NCBI GenBank assembly: GCA_964023205.1
Contig: OZ026842.1
Span: forward strand, 36,657,501-36,721,500
Source: Lutraria lutraria
Taxonomy: Eukaryota; Mollusca; Bivalvia; Venerida; Mactridae
DNA length: 64,000 bases
Direction of reading: 5' to 3'
Shown here: positions 1 to 12,160 of the stretch, piece by piece
Layout: each line of letters starts with the position of its first letter
Position numbering within the stretch: position 1 is the first letter of the stretch
Notes under the pieces: model-generated
The model's input: the letters and a program-made list of their open reading frames with translations, nothing else
Told to the model about the DNA's origin: nothing
Database searches by the model: none
Translations under genes and position numbers: made by a program

Positions 1-397
1 TGTACTTTATTTGTACGTGTCACCACTGTTCCATGACATTGACAACATTAAAGATCTAAGATAAAGTTTTTTTTAAAACCTGCTTTTATTCACCTCAGCA
101 TAATATACATTTATCATGTATACCGTTCGTATTGAAGTAGCTACATTCATTATTATCAGGCAAATCAAAATAGGGTATCATTAATCAGCAAGTTATTATC
201 AACTATTGATGGTTTAAAATCAAATTCGGACGCGAAGTACAGGGTCAATGTCGATGTTTATACACATTACTTAGGATAATTTGAATAATTCGCAATTATA
301 CTCATGTAGTCAAAAAGTTCTTGTAAAATTTAATCAAATAAACACCTGCGTTTTAAAAGCACAATTATCACCATTTTTGTTTGTAAGTTCGTGTGTT

Positions 398-622
398 TGT
401 TTATATCGGGTTTTACGCCCCTTTTCAACAGTCAGAGTCATATGAGGCGGTCATTTCACCTAATCATCGTTCCTGGGAAGAACCAGCGTTGGACTCACAT
501 CCTCCGTGAGCAACTGCCTACCTTCCAAAACAAAGAGACATGGTCCGTAGCTGGGCTCGAACCCACGACCCTCTAACAATAATTTTATGTTAGCGACTTT
601 AATTACTCGACCACGGAGGCGG
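398..622 (-). mobile_element. tRNA-derived SINE in repeat copy 1
   Basis: Read on the minus strand it starts CCGCCTCCGTGGTCGAGT (A-box-like). After a loop it has GGGTTCGAGCCC (B box, 554-565). It continues into a body with TTTACGCCCC, a core also seen as TTTAACGCCG in the SINEs at 39751 and 44410. Both internal pol III promoter boxes are present. Insertion at the same site in all three 2-kb copies means it predates their duplication. Confidence 0.75.
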
Positions 623-971
623 GTTCGGTATCATGAATCTAAATATAAAATGATGTTATAATTTGATGTAATGAGCAATACATCCGAGGTTAGAAATGAT
701 GTTATTAAATACTAGTAACTATTTATTATTTAGCCTTATCAGCATAATAAATGCAGTGGCATTTCAAATCAGCGGGTCAATATCTATATAACTTCCCGGT
801 CCGGGGACAAATAACAGAGCCTACATCAAATCACTTATTAATTTACATGACTATATTATAATAATTATGATATAATGAGCGCTAGATCCGAGGTTAAAAA
901 CTTAAAAGAGGTGATCGGTTGTAACGCGCTCGACTGCTAAACTAATTTTGTATAAAAATAATAACATCGTC

Positions 972-1855
972 CCGGTGTAACTTTTTCAAGCTCCCCCTTT
1001 TTCATGTTATCCCCCGGTGACTTAAGAACGTTTTCAAAGTACGGGCCCCGGTAACATTAAAACGTTTTCAAACTCCCTCTCCCGTTTTAATAATCCCTTC
1101 CCGGTAACTTGAAAACGTTTTCAAACGCCTTCCCAACCTATGTTAATTCTTCCTTGAGAAAACGTTTATATTTTCAGATTATAATTCATTCGTATGATTC
1201 ACAGTCAACACAGTTTATTGACATGTATATTCCTGTATTTCTTAACTGATGGCACAATGTTAAACTCAGACCCCTTTGGGTAAAACTAGAGGTTCACAGA
1301 ATCTCCCAAACACATACATAAGAGGCAAGCTCTTAACATTAAAATTCATAATTAACGTATGACGTATTATGCAATAAGATCAAACAACTTTGATGAATAA
1401 TAAAAAGTATCGCGCTACACTCCTAAATAATCCTGAAAACTTCCTTTATGTTACAAATGCAAAATCCAAACCGTCTGTGATGGGGATCGAACTCACTTTA
1501 TGGTTGCTAAATAACTGTAGTTCGTGCATTTATGTGTTTGTAATCTCCTTATTCGTGTGCAAGGTCTCTCTTATTATGAATTTTCAAATTTTTACCCGGG
1601 GTAATCTGAAAAACGTTTTTTAAAGCATTACCGGGGGATATCTGAAAACGTTTTCAAAACCCCCGGGTAACCTGAAAAAAGTTTTTAGATTACCGGGTAG
1701 GGTATTTGAAAATGCTGGGGGTAATCTCAAAACGTTTTAAATGTACCCCTCCCGGTAACTTAAAACGTTTTCAAATTTCCAGTGGTAATCTGAAAACATT
1801 TTTAAGTTAAAGAGGGGTAACTTGAAATGGGGGAAGTTTGAAAACGTTACACCGG
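972..1855. repeat. CCGGTGTAAC palindromic element, interrupted copy
   Basis: The ends are inverted: CCGGTGTAAC-TTTTTCAAG-CTCCCCC at the left, and GGGGGAAG-TTTGAAAACG-TTACACCGG at the right. The arms are degenerate arrays of GAAAACGTTTTC words separated by GGGGTAAC or GGTAATCT words. About 430 bp of unrelated sequence (near 1165-1590) separates the arms. A compact 237-bp version stands at 19099-19335. Confidence 0.75.
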
Positions 1856-3230
1856 CTTAAGCTTACAATAACGAACATGACAAGTAGCTATATAGTGCTC
1901 TGAAGATTTTATTTCATGTATCCGGTTCCTATAATTTGCTAGACCATAAGTTTAAACTTCTTAACCATTTATACAACTCAACAAAAATGATTATTTATAA
2001 ATTGTTTCAGTACATTGTGTTATCAATATATAGTGCATATCAAATCGTCTATTTCATGGTCTTCCTTATAATGTAACTACATTTCTACATTGTTTATCTT
2101 TAACATTATATTATTATTCAACAAGTATATATACTTCAGAGCAGTGTTGATTGTGTGTATTCACGTTGATAAGGTGTCTTATGCTCATACTGAATAAACA
2201 TTTCTGTATATTTCAGTTTTTTTGTTTTTTTTTTCAAATTACTCGGTCTTATTATTCCTTTCTTATGGTACAAGACAATGCGTTCACCGGGTCACATGCT
2301 ACCAAAACTAATCATATTATGCGCGTTGTATCCAATATTGATGTCGTTCTCCCTGTAGTAAAATCAAACAGATACCATAGAAATTGTTATATGATGTTTA
2401 AACAACGTGATAATAAGGGACATAAACTGGGAAAGTCATGTAAAGGACATTACTCTTTTTCGTTTCGGGCTTTAATATACAAGGATTAAGCAAGAGTTAC
2501 GTATAGTACCAAATTTCATGATTATTAAATTGTTTCCATCAAATTGCACAGCTTGTCTTTTTATATTTCTAAATTAATTATAATCAGACAATTACTCAAA
2601 AATTCATGTAGATACATGAATCTTATATCATCATAATCAACCTGAATATGCATTTTATAAATCAACCAGCACCTTATATTCAACAGTAATACATTGAGAA
2701 TGGAATGGGTTTGAGCTCAGAGATCAATTGCCAGGTGTATAACATCTGAGCCGGTACAAGATACCACACTTGCAAGGTTTTCCGCTCTAAGCCGGACTCG
2801 AACATGTGCAAGAATTCAAGAAGTTTGGCAAGAAACAGAACGGTCGAAAACAGTAAATAACGGTGCACAGGCCTAATGGTCCAAATTGAAAGAATGGTCA
2901 AACAGTAAGAAACTTTGAAATCATGCATTTCTTGGTATTGTTTGTTTATATAATAACTATATAAGACAATACCAGTTCCTCAAGAATAAAACAATCATAG
3001 ATCTAGAATTCGTCGAAAGCTATGTGAAAATCCATTGTTACAGTAATAAGTATAATGATGGCTCTTATTAACGCATATAAAGCACACTGAATGCTTTCCT
3101 TTTAATTTCCCTCTGAATTGAGGTACAATGTACTTTGTGGGCGGTGTCAAATTAATATATAGTGATGATTGACAGTTTTTGTCGAGAGAAAAAATGCGTA
3201 CGTGACAGAAATTAGGACAAACTGTAAATC

Positions 3231-3330
3231 AGTTATCGTTCATATTATGAGTTTTATGCGACATATCACTGCGCTCCGCTTCGCGTCGCTTGTGATATAT
3301 CCCATGAAATTCAAAATATGAACGATAACT
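3231..3330. repeat. 100-bp hairpin, copy 1
   Basis: It starts AGTTATCGTTCATATT and ends with the inverted word TATGAACGATAACT. The centre is CGCTCCGCTTCGCGTCGC. This is an almost complete palindrome, typical of a small foldback MITE. The same unit recurs at 4663-4762 and 4976-5075. Confidence 0.85.
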
Positions 3331-3730
3331 AATACATAAAGGCACAACTGCTTCAATATGACAAAGGATAAATTACACTCGTTCTGAGTTTAACGGGCGT
3401 GCTTATGGCCTGAGACATTTGGCGGTCAACAAACGATTAGGCTATAACTTCGTGGCTTGTTCCGAATCTAAAACAATGTTTCAAACCGTTTATACCAATA
3501 CATATTCATAGAAGGGTATAACCTACCGCGACCTCTTTTGTATAAATATAATTATAAGTATTTACTATGGTAGTGTTTTTTTTTTTTATAAATGCGATAT
3601 GGTATATATAGTCCAATTTTTAGGTCAGCAATGTTATTGTATACATGGAAGATCCCATTTGCAAATGTTTAGGTAACACAAATACTATTGTAATATGCTA
3701 TAGAGCAATCTATGAATCATTACTATCACT

Positions 3731-3756
3731 GTCCTCTGTGGCGCAGTTGGTAAAGC
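3731..3756 (+). other. tRNA-like A-box fragment
   Basis: GTCCTCTGTGGCGCAGTTGG followed by TAAAGC resembles the 5' end and D arm of a tRNA. No matching B box or acceptor stem follows, so it is a SINE or tRNA remnant, not a tRNA gene. Confidence 0.35.
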
Positions 3757-4229
3757 ATAAGGTAAATGAATATTGAGGATTGCGTCTGATATTAGTCATC
3801 ATTTTTTATGTTTAAATTTTTATTCATTTTAATAAAAGTTAACTTTACATATATCGATAAAAAAAGATGTTTAAAAGTTATTTTTAAATTTGTATTGTTT
3901 CGTGAAATTATAACCTTACATGGGTAATTAGCATTTATAGATTTATTTCAATTGTGGTGTAATTATATAATAAGTAGAAACCGGTTTAGATATTTACTAT
4001 ATTATAGATTTTGAATTTTTTTTTGCTTTCGGTATTTCGTTCAATAAAATCTGTAAAAGAAATAAAAACTTCATCAGAGAACAAAAACATTTCTTCTTTC
4101 CTTTGTCTCTTTTGAAATACAAAAGGTACTATTCAGCGTGTATACATACATGTAACAAGAACAAACTTATTTCAATTAATAAATCTTAAAAAATAAATGC
4201 ACAATTGGATAAAATAATTTAAAAAGAAA

Positions 4230-4320
4230 GTGCCATTGACTGTGTTCGAACCACTCATATATATTCTATGTAAAAATAACGTGTATGTACATGTCACCTT
4301 ATCCATTACACCACGACTCT
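4230..4320 (-). other. tRNA-like pseudogene or SINE head
   Basis: On the minus strand AGAGTCGTGGTGTAATGG starts a tRNA-like D arm, and GTGGTTCGAACAC supplies a B box about 65 bases on. The intervening sequence is AT-rich and too long for a normal anticodon arm. A degenerate tRNA-derived sequence is the best reading. Confidence 0.45.
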
Positions 4321-4662
4321 GGTTCACGCGAATGGTACTTTTTTTACGGATTTAAAATGATTTGGGCAATTAACTTACAGTGATTACCTTTACAATGGTA
4401 TCATCCAATATTCGACCTTGACTATTAGAAAATTGAACTATAGCGTGTGTTACTATTTATGGACATTATCCCGTGCATTGCTTACACAAATGTAGCAATT
4501 ACTGGGCGAATAACTTCATTAAGATATCGCGTTGTAGTTATATTTATATTAATAATAACCACATTATTTCTGAATAGATTAAAATGATTTACGGCTCAAA
4601 GTCTGTTTCAGTATACACTTGAATATTGAAGGTGTCTTAATGTACTCGCGAAGTTACGTATT

Positions 4663-4762
4663 AGTTATCGTTCATATTTTGAATTTTATGGGATATATCA
4701 CAAGCGACGCGAAGCGGAGCGCATTGATATGTCGCATGAAATTCAATATATGAACGATAACT
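4663..4762. repeat. 100-bp hairpin, copy 2
   Basis: Same palindromic unit as at 3231-3330 (AGTTATCGTTCATATTTTG ... TATATGAACGATAACT), with the GC-rich tip in the opposite orientation. It lies in the loop of the foldback element. Confidence 0.85.
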
Positions 4763-4975
4763 GATTTACAGTTTGTCTTATTTTCTGTACATACAGCGTA
4801 ATAAGTGACGTATTTTCTCCATATCAGGTTCAATGCACATTTTATGCGATATTTTTTTTCAAATTTCAAATGAAATGCCGACATTTCATTGGACGAGAAA
4901 TTAGGACAAACTGTAAATGATACTAGTATCACAATTGTGAATGCGTGTTAATCTTCAATTAAGTTTTTATGTATT

Positions 4976-5075
4976 AGTTATCGTTCATATTTTGAATTTT
5001 ATGCGATATATCACAAGCGACGCGGAGCGGAGCGCAGTGATATGTCGCATAAAATTCAAAATATGAACGATAACT
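4976..5075. repeat. 100-bp hairpin, copy 3
   Basis: The third copy of the AGTTATCG...CGATAACT palindrome is the most perfect of the three. It is at the inner edge of the right foldback arm, opposite copy 1. Confidence 0.85.
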
Positions 5076-5783
5076 GATTTACAGTTTGTCCTAATTTCTG
5101 TCACGTGCGCATGTTCTGTCTCGACAAAAACTGTCAATCATCACTATATATTAATTTGACACCGCCCACAAAGTACGTTCAGAAGGAAATTTAAAAGAAA
5201 GCGGGGGCATTCAGTGTGCTTTAGAGCCAGCAGTTACCTGTAACAATGGATTTTCACTCAGCTGAATTCTAGATCTATCATGTTTTATTCTCCAGGAACT
5301 GGTATTGTCTTAATTATTATATAAACAATTAATACCAAGAAATGCACGTTTGATTTCAATGTTTCTTACTGTTTCACCATTCTTTCAATTTGGACCATTA
5401 CGCTTGTGCACCGTTATTTACAGTTTTCGACCGTTCTGTTTCTTTCCAAACTTCTTGATTTCTTGCACATGTTTAAGTTCGAGTCCGGCTTAGATCGGAA
5501 AACCTTGCAAGTGTGGTGTCTAGCACCGGCCCAGATATTATACAACTTACAATCGATCTCTGAGCATCAAATCCATTCCATTCTCAACGTACTACTATTG
5601 AATATAAGGTGCTGGTTGATTTATAAAATGCATATTCAGGTTGATTATGATGATGAAAGATTCATGTATCTACATGTATGTATGAGTAATTGTCTGATCA
5701 TAGTTTATTTAGAAATATACAAAGACAAGCTATGCAATTTGATGGAAACAATTTTATAACCATATAACCTGGTACTATTCGTA

Positions 5784-6330
5784 CCAAGGAAAGATGGTAA
5801 CTGAAATTCTATTCTGGCATTAAATCCAACAGAAATAACGAAAACCATGGAAAATTCGTATGCTATACGACCTGGTTCAACAAACGCTACCGAATCTCCT
5901 ACGAAGTCTATGAGCGGTTTAAACTCCGCCTACTTTATTTAACGGTTAAAGGATGACGTAATAAAACTGATGCAACTTGCACCGCCCTATTCAGCGTTTT
6001 GTCACGTAGCACTTATTTTCTCCATATCAGGGATTCGGCAGATTTTATGCGATATATTTTTCAAATTTCAAATGAAATGCGGACATTTCATTGGACGAGA
6101 AATTAGGACAAACTGTAAACAGATATATTGAATCGTTCTCCTAACTGCACGCGCTAGACCTGTCTGTCGAATTATTCATGTAACAAAGAGCATACAAATC
6201 CTAGATTTACGTTGGTAAACAATTATTGATTTACATTTTGGTTACGGTATATGAATAATTATACAAAGGTGGCGTTAAATGCATTTCTATTCAAGGAAAT
6301 CTTCTTTTAATATACGCTTTTTTAAAACCG
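5784..6330. other. Intergenic; fragment of foldback arm
   Basis: No gene is seen. 6030-6115 repeats a piece found at about 4830-4920 (ATGAAATGC[C/G]GACATTTC and ACGAGAAATTAGGACAAAC), so it is a displaced foldback-element fragment. Confidence 0.5.
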
Positions 6331-7233
6331 ATATTTCATTGCAAAACACATTTAGTTATCTCTGAGCTAGTTTGCGACATATTTTGCGACGAGGTAACTG
6401 TGTTTTTCTTATACTTTGAAGGATATGTTTTGTTCTTGCAGAGTACGACGATCCAAGAGGGTTGTGTTTATTTTGATACTTAACTATTATTATGTTTCAA
6501 CTTTTATTTTCATCAGTAGAGTGCGAAGTTCAATTTAATTTGCGAGACTTGAATTGTATCAATCGCTAAAGGAAATGACACATATTTCTTGTGGTTTGAT
6601 ATAGATTTATGTTAAAGTAAGCACAGAGCGGGAAATCATGAAACTTATATAAGAAAAAATGGCGGGAAAATATCTCCTTTAAACCTCTACATCGAACATT
6701 TCTATTCATTAGCCTTTGTCAAAAATGTTTTCCCCGATAAAGCACCTCAAAATGCATCTGAATGTCTTGGTGAATCAATGCAAGTGCCTTTGTCTGCCAT
6801 TGTTTAGTATCTGAATCATGTGATTCAAGCACATTGGTATTTCATCATGATATATCATCCACGTAGAATAAAAAAATTATAAGAAATTAAACGTGGGCTT
6901 GTCATTTAAATTTAGTGTATTTATGACGAATCGATTTTTGGCGCTAATCTGTCTTTATCGATGATGTCTACGATCAACAAATGTGATGCATAAAGTACTG
7001 TATGTAATCAACAACCCACATCCTCTATCTTAGCGTGTCATGTTATTTGTGTGTATTATAATTATTTTTATATCAATTTTGTGTTATGATAATTTTCAAA
7101 TTCATGTACAATTAAATGAGAAATGTTTTCAGGAACTTTGTATTAACGTTGAGACTAATGCGTTGCTTTCATCGTTTAAAGTTATAAATTTCACGTATCA
7201 CGTATTCATTACTATAACACTTCAGATACAAGA
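6330..7233 (+). promoter_or_regulatory. BTB gene 1 upstream region (duplicated)
   Basis: Blocks of this flank recur upstream of BTB gene 2 (28750-29750) and, without a gene, at 11220-11500. Examples are the ATTTTGCGAC/ATTTTGCATC block, TATTTTCATC, and AAAAAATGGCGGGAAAAT at about 6654. The position immediately before a coding start and conservation through duplication suggest promoter and 5' UTR sequence. No TATA box is clear. Confidence 0.4.
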
Positions 7234-8428
7234 ATGTCGAAAACTATGCGCCCACCAAAAAAGTTGAAAGTTTCGACCCCTAAACCATTCATGGCAAAAA
7301 GCGACCAAGAAGACATAGATCTGAAATTTGATGATGGAACGACTTTATACGTACACCCTGTATTTCTGTCATTAACGTCTCCATCGTTTGAAGCTATGAT
7401 TGAACACGATTGTAAGAAAAATATACTACGGTTGCCAGGGAAGAAGTCAGAGGATTTTCTAGAATTTCTAATGTGTTTACATCCTGCCCATCAAAGACCC
7501 GTTGATAGTAAGTTTATCTTATCTAACTTTCTATATCAACTAAAGTTTATGAAAAATAATTAACAAATGTTGCATAATAAAGCATATTATAAATTTTCAC
7601 CGGTTGTTTTCAACTTCTTTACTTTGTGTTGACATTTATCTCAAAACATAGTTGTAGTCTCTGTGGAAAGATCGCCATATGACGGCTTCAATCAACTCCT
7701 TACTCTAACGACAGAAATAGATTGACAGAACAGTAAAACATCAATATACAGACCAATTTTTGCTGTCATATGCATAATTTATACACGGACTACACGATCA
7801 GATGTCACAGCAGAGACGGCCAATATAGATTCATGACACGGAGACGACACATTTAAACGACATACAGACGCGATGCGTGCAAATGTCATACATACACGAC
7901 AAGAGTACCTGGTAATACAGGAGCGTAATAACAAATGGTTATAAGTACGTCATATTAAGCACATAGTTCATTAAGTAAATGATTTTTTTTTCAGATACAA
8001 ATGTTCTACGAATTGTTGAAATAGCACATGAATACAAAGTTCCAAGCATTAAATTGAAATGTAAAGCTGCAATGATTAGTTGGTTATCTGAGAGTATAAA
8101 TGTTTGTCAAGATTGGGATACTATTTCTGATGATTTGAAAAGAGTACTCACATGTTTAGACATCCTTGACATTTCAATGACATTGAGAATTAAAGAAGTT
8201 AAAGATGTTGACATGAGAAACATTCCCCGGTTTGGTGTTGAATTATATACCAAACAAAAAGTCAACACAGAAAGCGTCTATGAATATTTTTTAGAAAAAG
8301 ATGAAGACCTACGACAAAAATGCATCTCTAAGTTTGAACAACTACCGGATAGCTGCAAAATTGCGCTATTATTGCGACGATTAGGAAACATCGATGATAA
8401 CAAATTTGTGGCAGAAAAAAAGAAATAA
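7234..8428 (+). CDS. BTB/POZ domain protein, gene 1 (two exons)
   Basis: Exon 1 is 7234-7507 (ATG at 7234) and exon 2 is 7995-8428 (TAA). The donor is GATA/GTAAGT and the acceptor TTTTTTTTCAG/AT. The one-base carry-over matches, giving 708 coding bases, 235 aa. Residues ~25-115 read as a BTB fold of the BATH/BTB type: a short acidic start, DLKFDDGTTLYVHPVFLS, SPSFEAMI, LPGKKSEDFLEFLMCLHP, then after the splice the helices VLRIVEIAHEYKVPSIKLKC. The C-terminal 110 residues are a helical extension with no domain I recognise; there is no MATH, Kelch or zinc-finger region. BTB domains mediate dimerisation and often bind Cullin-3, but nothing here proves ligase function. A paralogue with identical exon structure lies at 29755-31055. 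Confidence 0.88.
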
Positions 8429-9660
8429 CAAATACGATGACATATAACACACTGTAGTTGTGAACTGTACATATTTTATCTAATATAATACAATAATATA
8501 GTATATATATGATAATTATATTGTCTCTGTTTTCGTGTAGAACTCTTTATTTCTTGTATTTTATTTTTGTCTTCTGTTGTGTTTTAAGAATAAACCTTTT
8601 TTCACTCTTTATTATCCAAGTGTATAATGCTAAGGGTCATTATTACAATATTATGATTATAATTTGTTTACTGGCAACCATATACGAGTATATCTTATTT
8701 ATATTGTCAACTCATCAAGTGTGGGCTATATTGGTATAGTTATACGTATTTGCTAATGACTAAAGTTACATGTTTGTCCGTTTTTGTCGGGACATATAAT
8801 GAGAACCCATGCAGTGGATAGGCGGTTTCCAAAATAATTCTCCGCTGACCAGGTTGAATAGTTTCTATTTAATCTTCACCAAACACAATCAAATGTTCAT
8901 GGGACAATTATCCTGTCAAATTCGATTACCAGTTAAACTGCCCCGCTACTTGCAAGGAAAAATGATGTAATACACTATTCTCTTTTCATATGTAATACTC
9001 TTTTCGTATTTAATTCTCTTTCTGTATAATATTGTCTTTTCATATAATATATGCTTTTAGTATATTATACTTTTTTCATCGTTTATCTCGGTAAAAATCC
9101 AAATCATATTCACCGGATTGTTGTGTATCATACCAGGGACACTATATTACAGGGATGTGCTACCGCTTATCAGCCACTGATAAACGAAGCCTATCGGTAT
9201 ATAGACGTCACGTAGATGAGCGGAAAGGTGTAGAAACCGATGACATATATCTACTCCTGACTCGTGTCAATTTTCATATACAGTATAATCTTTATATTCC
9301 CTTTCCTGCAAATTTCATATTTTTGATTTTCGGTAAGATATTGAATTTAGTTTCAATTCGTTGACTTTGTTATCTTTGCTTTTTATATATACTTGATGTG
9401 TTTACTAATTCCGGACTGTAATGCTTGTCCCTTAGTTGATGAATAAGATTCTTGTATTTTATATTAATAAATCTTTACCATATGTACATTCAGAAAATAC
9501 AGGGTTAAACTGACTGTAAATGTTTTCTATGCACGAAGACGGAAGTACAGGAATTTATTACTCTTCTGGATAAATTATCCAGTCAGTGCTATGTTTACAT
9601 GTGTGCATTATTACCAGCTTGTACACAGTCGTATTGAGACATGAAAAGTCATGAAAATGT
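8429..9660. repeat. BTB gene 1 downstream flank (duplicated block)
   Basis: Words such as GAGAACCCATGCAG and GGATAGGCGGTTTCCAAA (about 8800-8832), and TTACTAATTCCGGACTGT (about 9401), recur at about 31640-31680 and 32435-32455 after BTB gene 2. The duplication therefore covers the whole locus, including 3' UTR and flank. No further gene was found. Confidence 0.6.
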
Positions 9661-11219
9661 ATTCGGAGGAAACGAATTCCCCAGTTGATAGCAAAGTCAA
9701 AAAGGGACTATAACTCCTGTTAATATTATTGGATTTTAACGGAAATCGAACTACTTGACCTGTATTTAATTATTAAACACCTTCATGCAAAATATGATAC
9801 CAATCCGTGAAATTTTCTTTTTCAATTATTACGGACGTTCTGATGAAAATACATTTGTTGGGTATTTATTTTGTTCTTTGATACCAAATAAGGTGCCTAA
9901 AACAACACAACAAGACCCTTAAGTACCCAACAAGTGTCCTCTTGTACGCCACAAGACACTTTCAGTACCCAACATGTGGCCCATCGTTCGCCCTCGGAAA
10001 CCAAACTTTCACACAAAACACCCGGATTTGCTCTTTGTTGTTGACAACACACGTATGAGCCGAGCTTGAGAAACGCATACGACGACTTGACGGCAGCTGA
10101 ATGTGGTCGTGCTCGATTGTGACAAAAATGGTAGTTTTACATCAAATGGGTGGAGAGTCGTTGTCGGGCAGTTAATCTGGTGGTGGACACACGCATTACT
10201 GACATTAAATGGATGCAAATTTGTTAATATCAGTTCGACAGTGATCTTCAGAATTACCTTTATACCTGTTTTTATTAAGTTCGATGAATAACTTTGCACT
10301 CTGTTGTCCGGGATGTTGTTATAGCTGAATTTTAAAACTACCAAGTTTAAACTTCCTTCTGCTTATATTACCAAACATCAGAGTGGCAGATTGGAAGCGT
10401 GTATCAGCATAGATCTTCTGATAATGATTTTGAGAGATCACAACAAGAAACCCGCCAAGTGTAGGAAATAAAAATGGGTATAATAACTTGTCCTGCAAAT
10501 TATTCATCACATTTATCACAATAGCTTTTGTGACTGATATTTCATAGTCATGAAAGTCATTGACTGTGACGTCTCTGCTCAATGCTACACTAAAATGTTA
10601 GCACTATAACTTAGTATAGCACATTTATCATTATGTTTCTATAGTTACCTTAGATACTTACATGTACTTTATTTACGACACATTTTAGATTGTTTTAAAG
10701 AGATACACATAATTTTTAATTTTTGAAAATATTGCACGGTGATCTATATTGTTCTTAATCGATTTATACTAGGTTTTTGCATCGTTTTGCCTTAGGTTGT
10801 AATTGAAATGGATCTTTTTTCTAATCTTTAAAAAACGGGTTTCTTACATTACAATATCGCAAATTATAGTGACCACGTTTAACAGATCCAATGCGTTAAC
10901 TTTATAGCATCCGATGTTGATATTATCATTATAATAAAAACCTTAACGTCGTGCACAAATTACCCAGCAGACGGAATATATGGGATCCATAACGGTCCGA
11001 AATTGGGTCCATGTGGGGACTGCAACAGGGATTTATGCGTGTCCCATATTATTATCCAGATATTCGTTCACAATATCTACAATAGTTTCATTTCGTGAAT
11101 GCGTATATAACCTTAAATAAAGTTTTAAACAGATATCAAATCGCCATTTGACGTATTGATAATAAATCGTATACCTTGGTTTACGACTCTTTTCATTTAT
11201 ATTTTATTTCAAGTCGATT
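9661..11219. other. Intergenic, no supported gene
   Basis: Short ORFs here overlap on both strands and have no recognisable domain. 9890-9990 has a run of ACAAGACCC, ACAAGTGTCC and ACAAGACAC words (low-complexity repeat). Around 10970-11060 is a dispersed-repeat-like stretch with GGGTCCATGTGGGG. Confidence 0.4.
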
Positions 11220-11500
11220 TCTCATTGAACAGTATATTGTATATGTAGCACTTTAGTTAACTTCGCGCTACTTGCTACGTATTTTGCAACAATGTATTTG
11301 TGTTTGTCTGCATGAAGAACTATCTAGATTTTTGCGGAGCGCGACGACCCAATTAAGAGGTTTGTGTACATTCTGATACTACAAATTATATGGTTTAATG
11401 TTTATTTTCATCTGTTTATTAAAAATATATAGTTTAAACTGGGAAATCGTATGACAAAATATAAGAAAGATGGCGGGAAAATCTCTCGTCTTCAAATTAT
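11220..11500 (+). repeat. Orphan third copy of the BTB 5' flank
   Basis: GCTACGTATTTTGCA, GGTTTGTGTACATTCTGATAC, ATATGGTTTAATGTTTATTT and GATGGCGGGAAAATC match the upstream region of BTB gene 2 (28840-29045) and, less well, gene 1. No BTB exon follows within the next 3 kb, so only the promoter-side part of a third duplicate remains. Confidence 0.65.
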
Positions 11501-11529
11501 TAGTCCCCTACCGGTGTTTACGGTGTTTT

Positions 11530-11690
11530 ATAGCGAATAAATATATACACAATTTTGGTATTGTTAGGATCCTTCAAGATAAATATACATCAAGCCGATA
11601 TTTACTTTCCGTTCAAAATTGAAAACATTATCGGGAACAGTGTTCATCTGAGTAACTGCCCTCAGCTCTTTGGGGTATACGGTGTGATGA
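11530..11690 (+). repeat. Diverged solo end of the 59-63 kb inverted-repeat element
   Basis: GGATCCTTCAAGATAA, AAGCCGATA-TTTAC and GGGGTATACGGTGTG occur in the same order as at the right terminus of the large element (about 63414-63531). The spacing is similar with many substitutions. The copy is an isolated terminus, comparable to a solo end. Confidence 0.65.
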
Positions 11691-11879
11691 GACAATTATG
11701 GTCACGTACTACCAACGATCTTCTTATTATGTGCGTTGTATCCAATATTGGTGTCGTCTCCCTAATCACTGTCGTATAGGCACTCGAAAGGGGGCATAAT
11801 AAATTTAGCTGGAAAAAATGCAAAACCATCATAAACATTTTTACGTTAGAGCATGCCGGAAATGCCCCGGAATGTGTTC

Positions 11880-12160
11880 CCACCCAGCCAGCATCACTAT
11901 GTCGGCCTGACGTCGGCTAAAGAGCGGAATATCGGCTACATTTGCCAACGTCAATCCGTTATTGGACCGACGTAGGTGGATTTTTAAAGTGTGAGTATTA
12001 CACTTGGTGTTAACTTATTCAAGTTCGAACCTATTCTGTAGACATGAATAGGTAAAATATAAATGATAAACACGATTAATCTGACTCTTTATATTCGTTC
12101 AAATCTCGATGTCGAGTAGATGTCGGACTGACGTAGGGCCGATATATGTATAAAAAGACG
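11880..12160. repeat. GACGTCGG-type dispersed repeat
   Basis: The stretch contains CAGCATCACTATGTCGGCC, TGACGTCGGCT, ACCGACGTAGG, GTCGGACTGACGTAGG and similar words. CpG content is high against the AT-rich surroundings. This looks like a dispersed repeat, with no coding potential seen. Confidence 0.4.

Larger units (their letters stand above)
1..2498 (+). repeat. 2-kb dispersed repeat, copy 1 (left end outside window)
   Basis: Nearly the same sequence recurs at 19356-21177 and 25353-27985, beginning around TGTACTTTATTTGTACGTGTC and, in copies 1 and 2, ending at the same word (GCAAGAGTT). All three copies carry a reverse-strand tRNA-derived SINE at the same relative place, and a palindromic CCGGTGTAAC element. 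No intact transposase or reverse transcriptase is visible. It is either a non-autonomous element or part of a segmental duplication. The shared right edge of copies 1 and 2 favours an element with a defined end. Confidence 0.8.
2498..5783. mobile_element. Foldback (long inverted repeat) element
   Basis: The left arm (about 2498-3330) is the reverse complement, with moderate divergence, of the right arm (about 4976-5783). For example TACGTATAGTACC at the left end answers GGTACTATTCGTA at the right, and the internal words AAATTGTTTCCATCAAATTGC and ACAGTTTGTCCTAATTTCTG recur inverted. The arms carry 100-bp hairpins. The 1.6-kb loop holds tRNA-like fragments but no credible coding region. It begins exactly where the 2-kb repeat ends. 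ORFs in the arms (2680-2928 minus, 5406-5759 plus) resemble each other only because the arms do. Confidence 0.75.

Noticed and set aside
2151..2489. 112-aa ORF at the end of repeat copy 1
   Set aside because: Starts with GTG, is not kept open in copies 2 and 3, and lies in repeat sequence.
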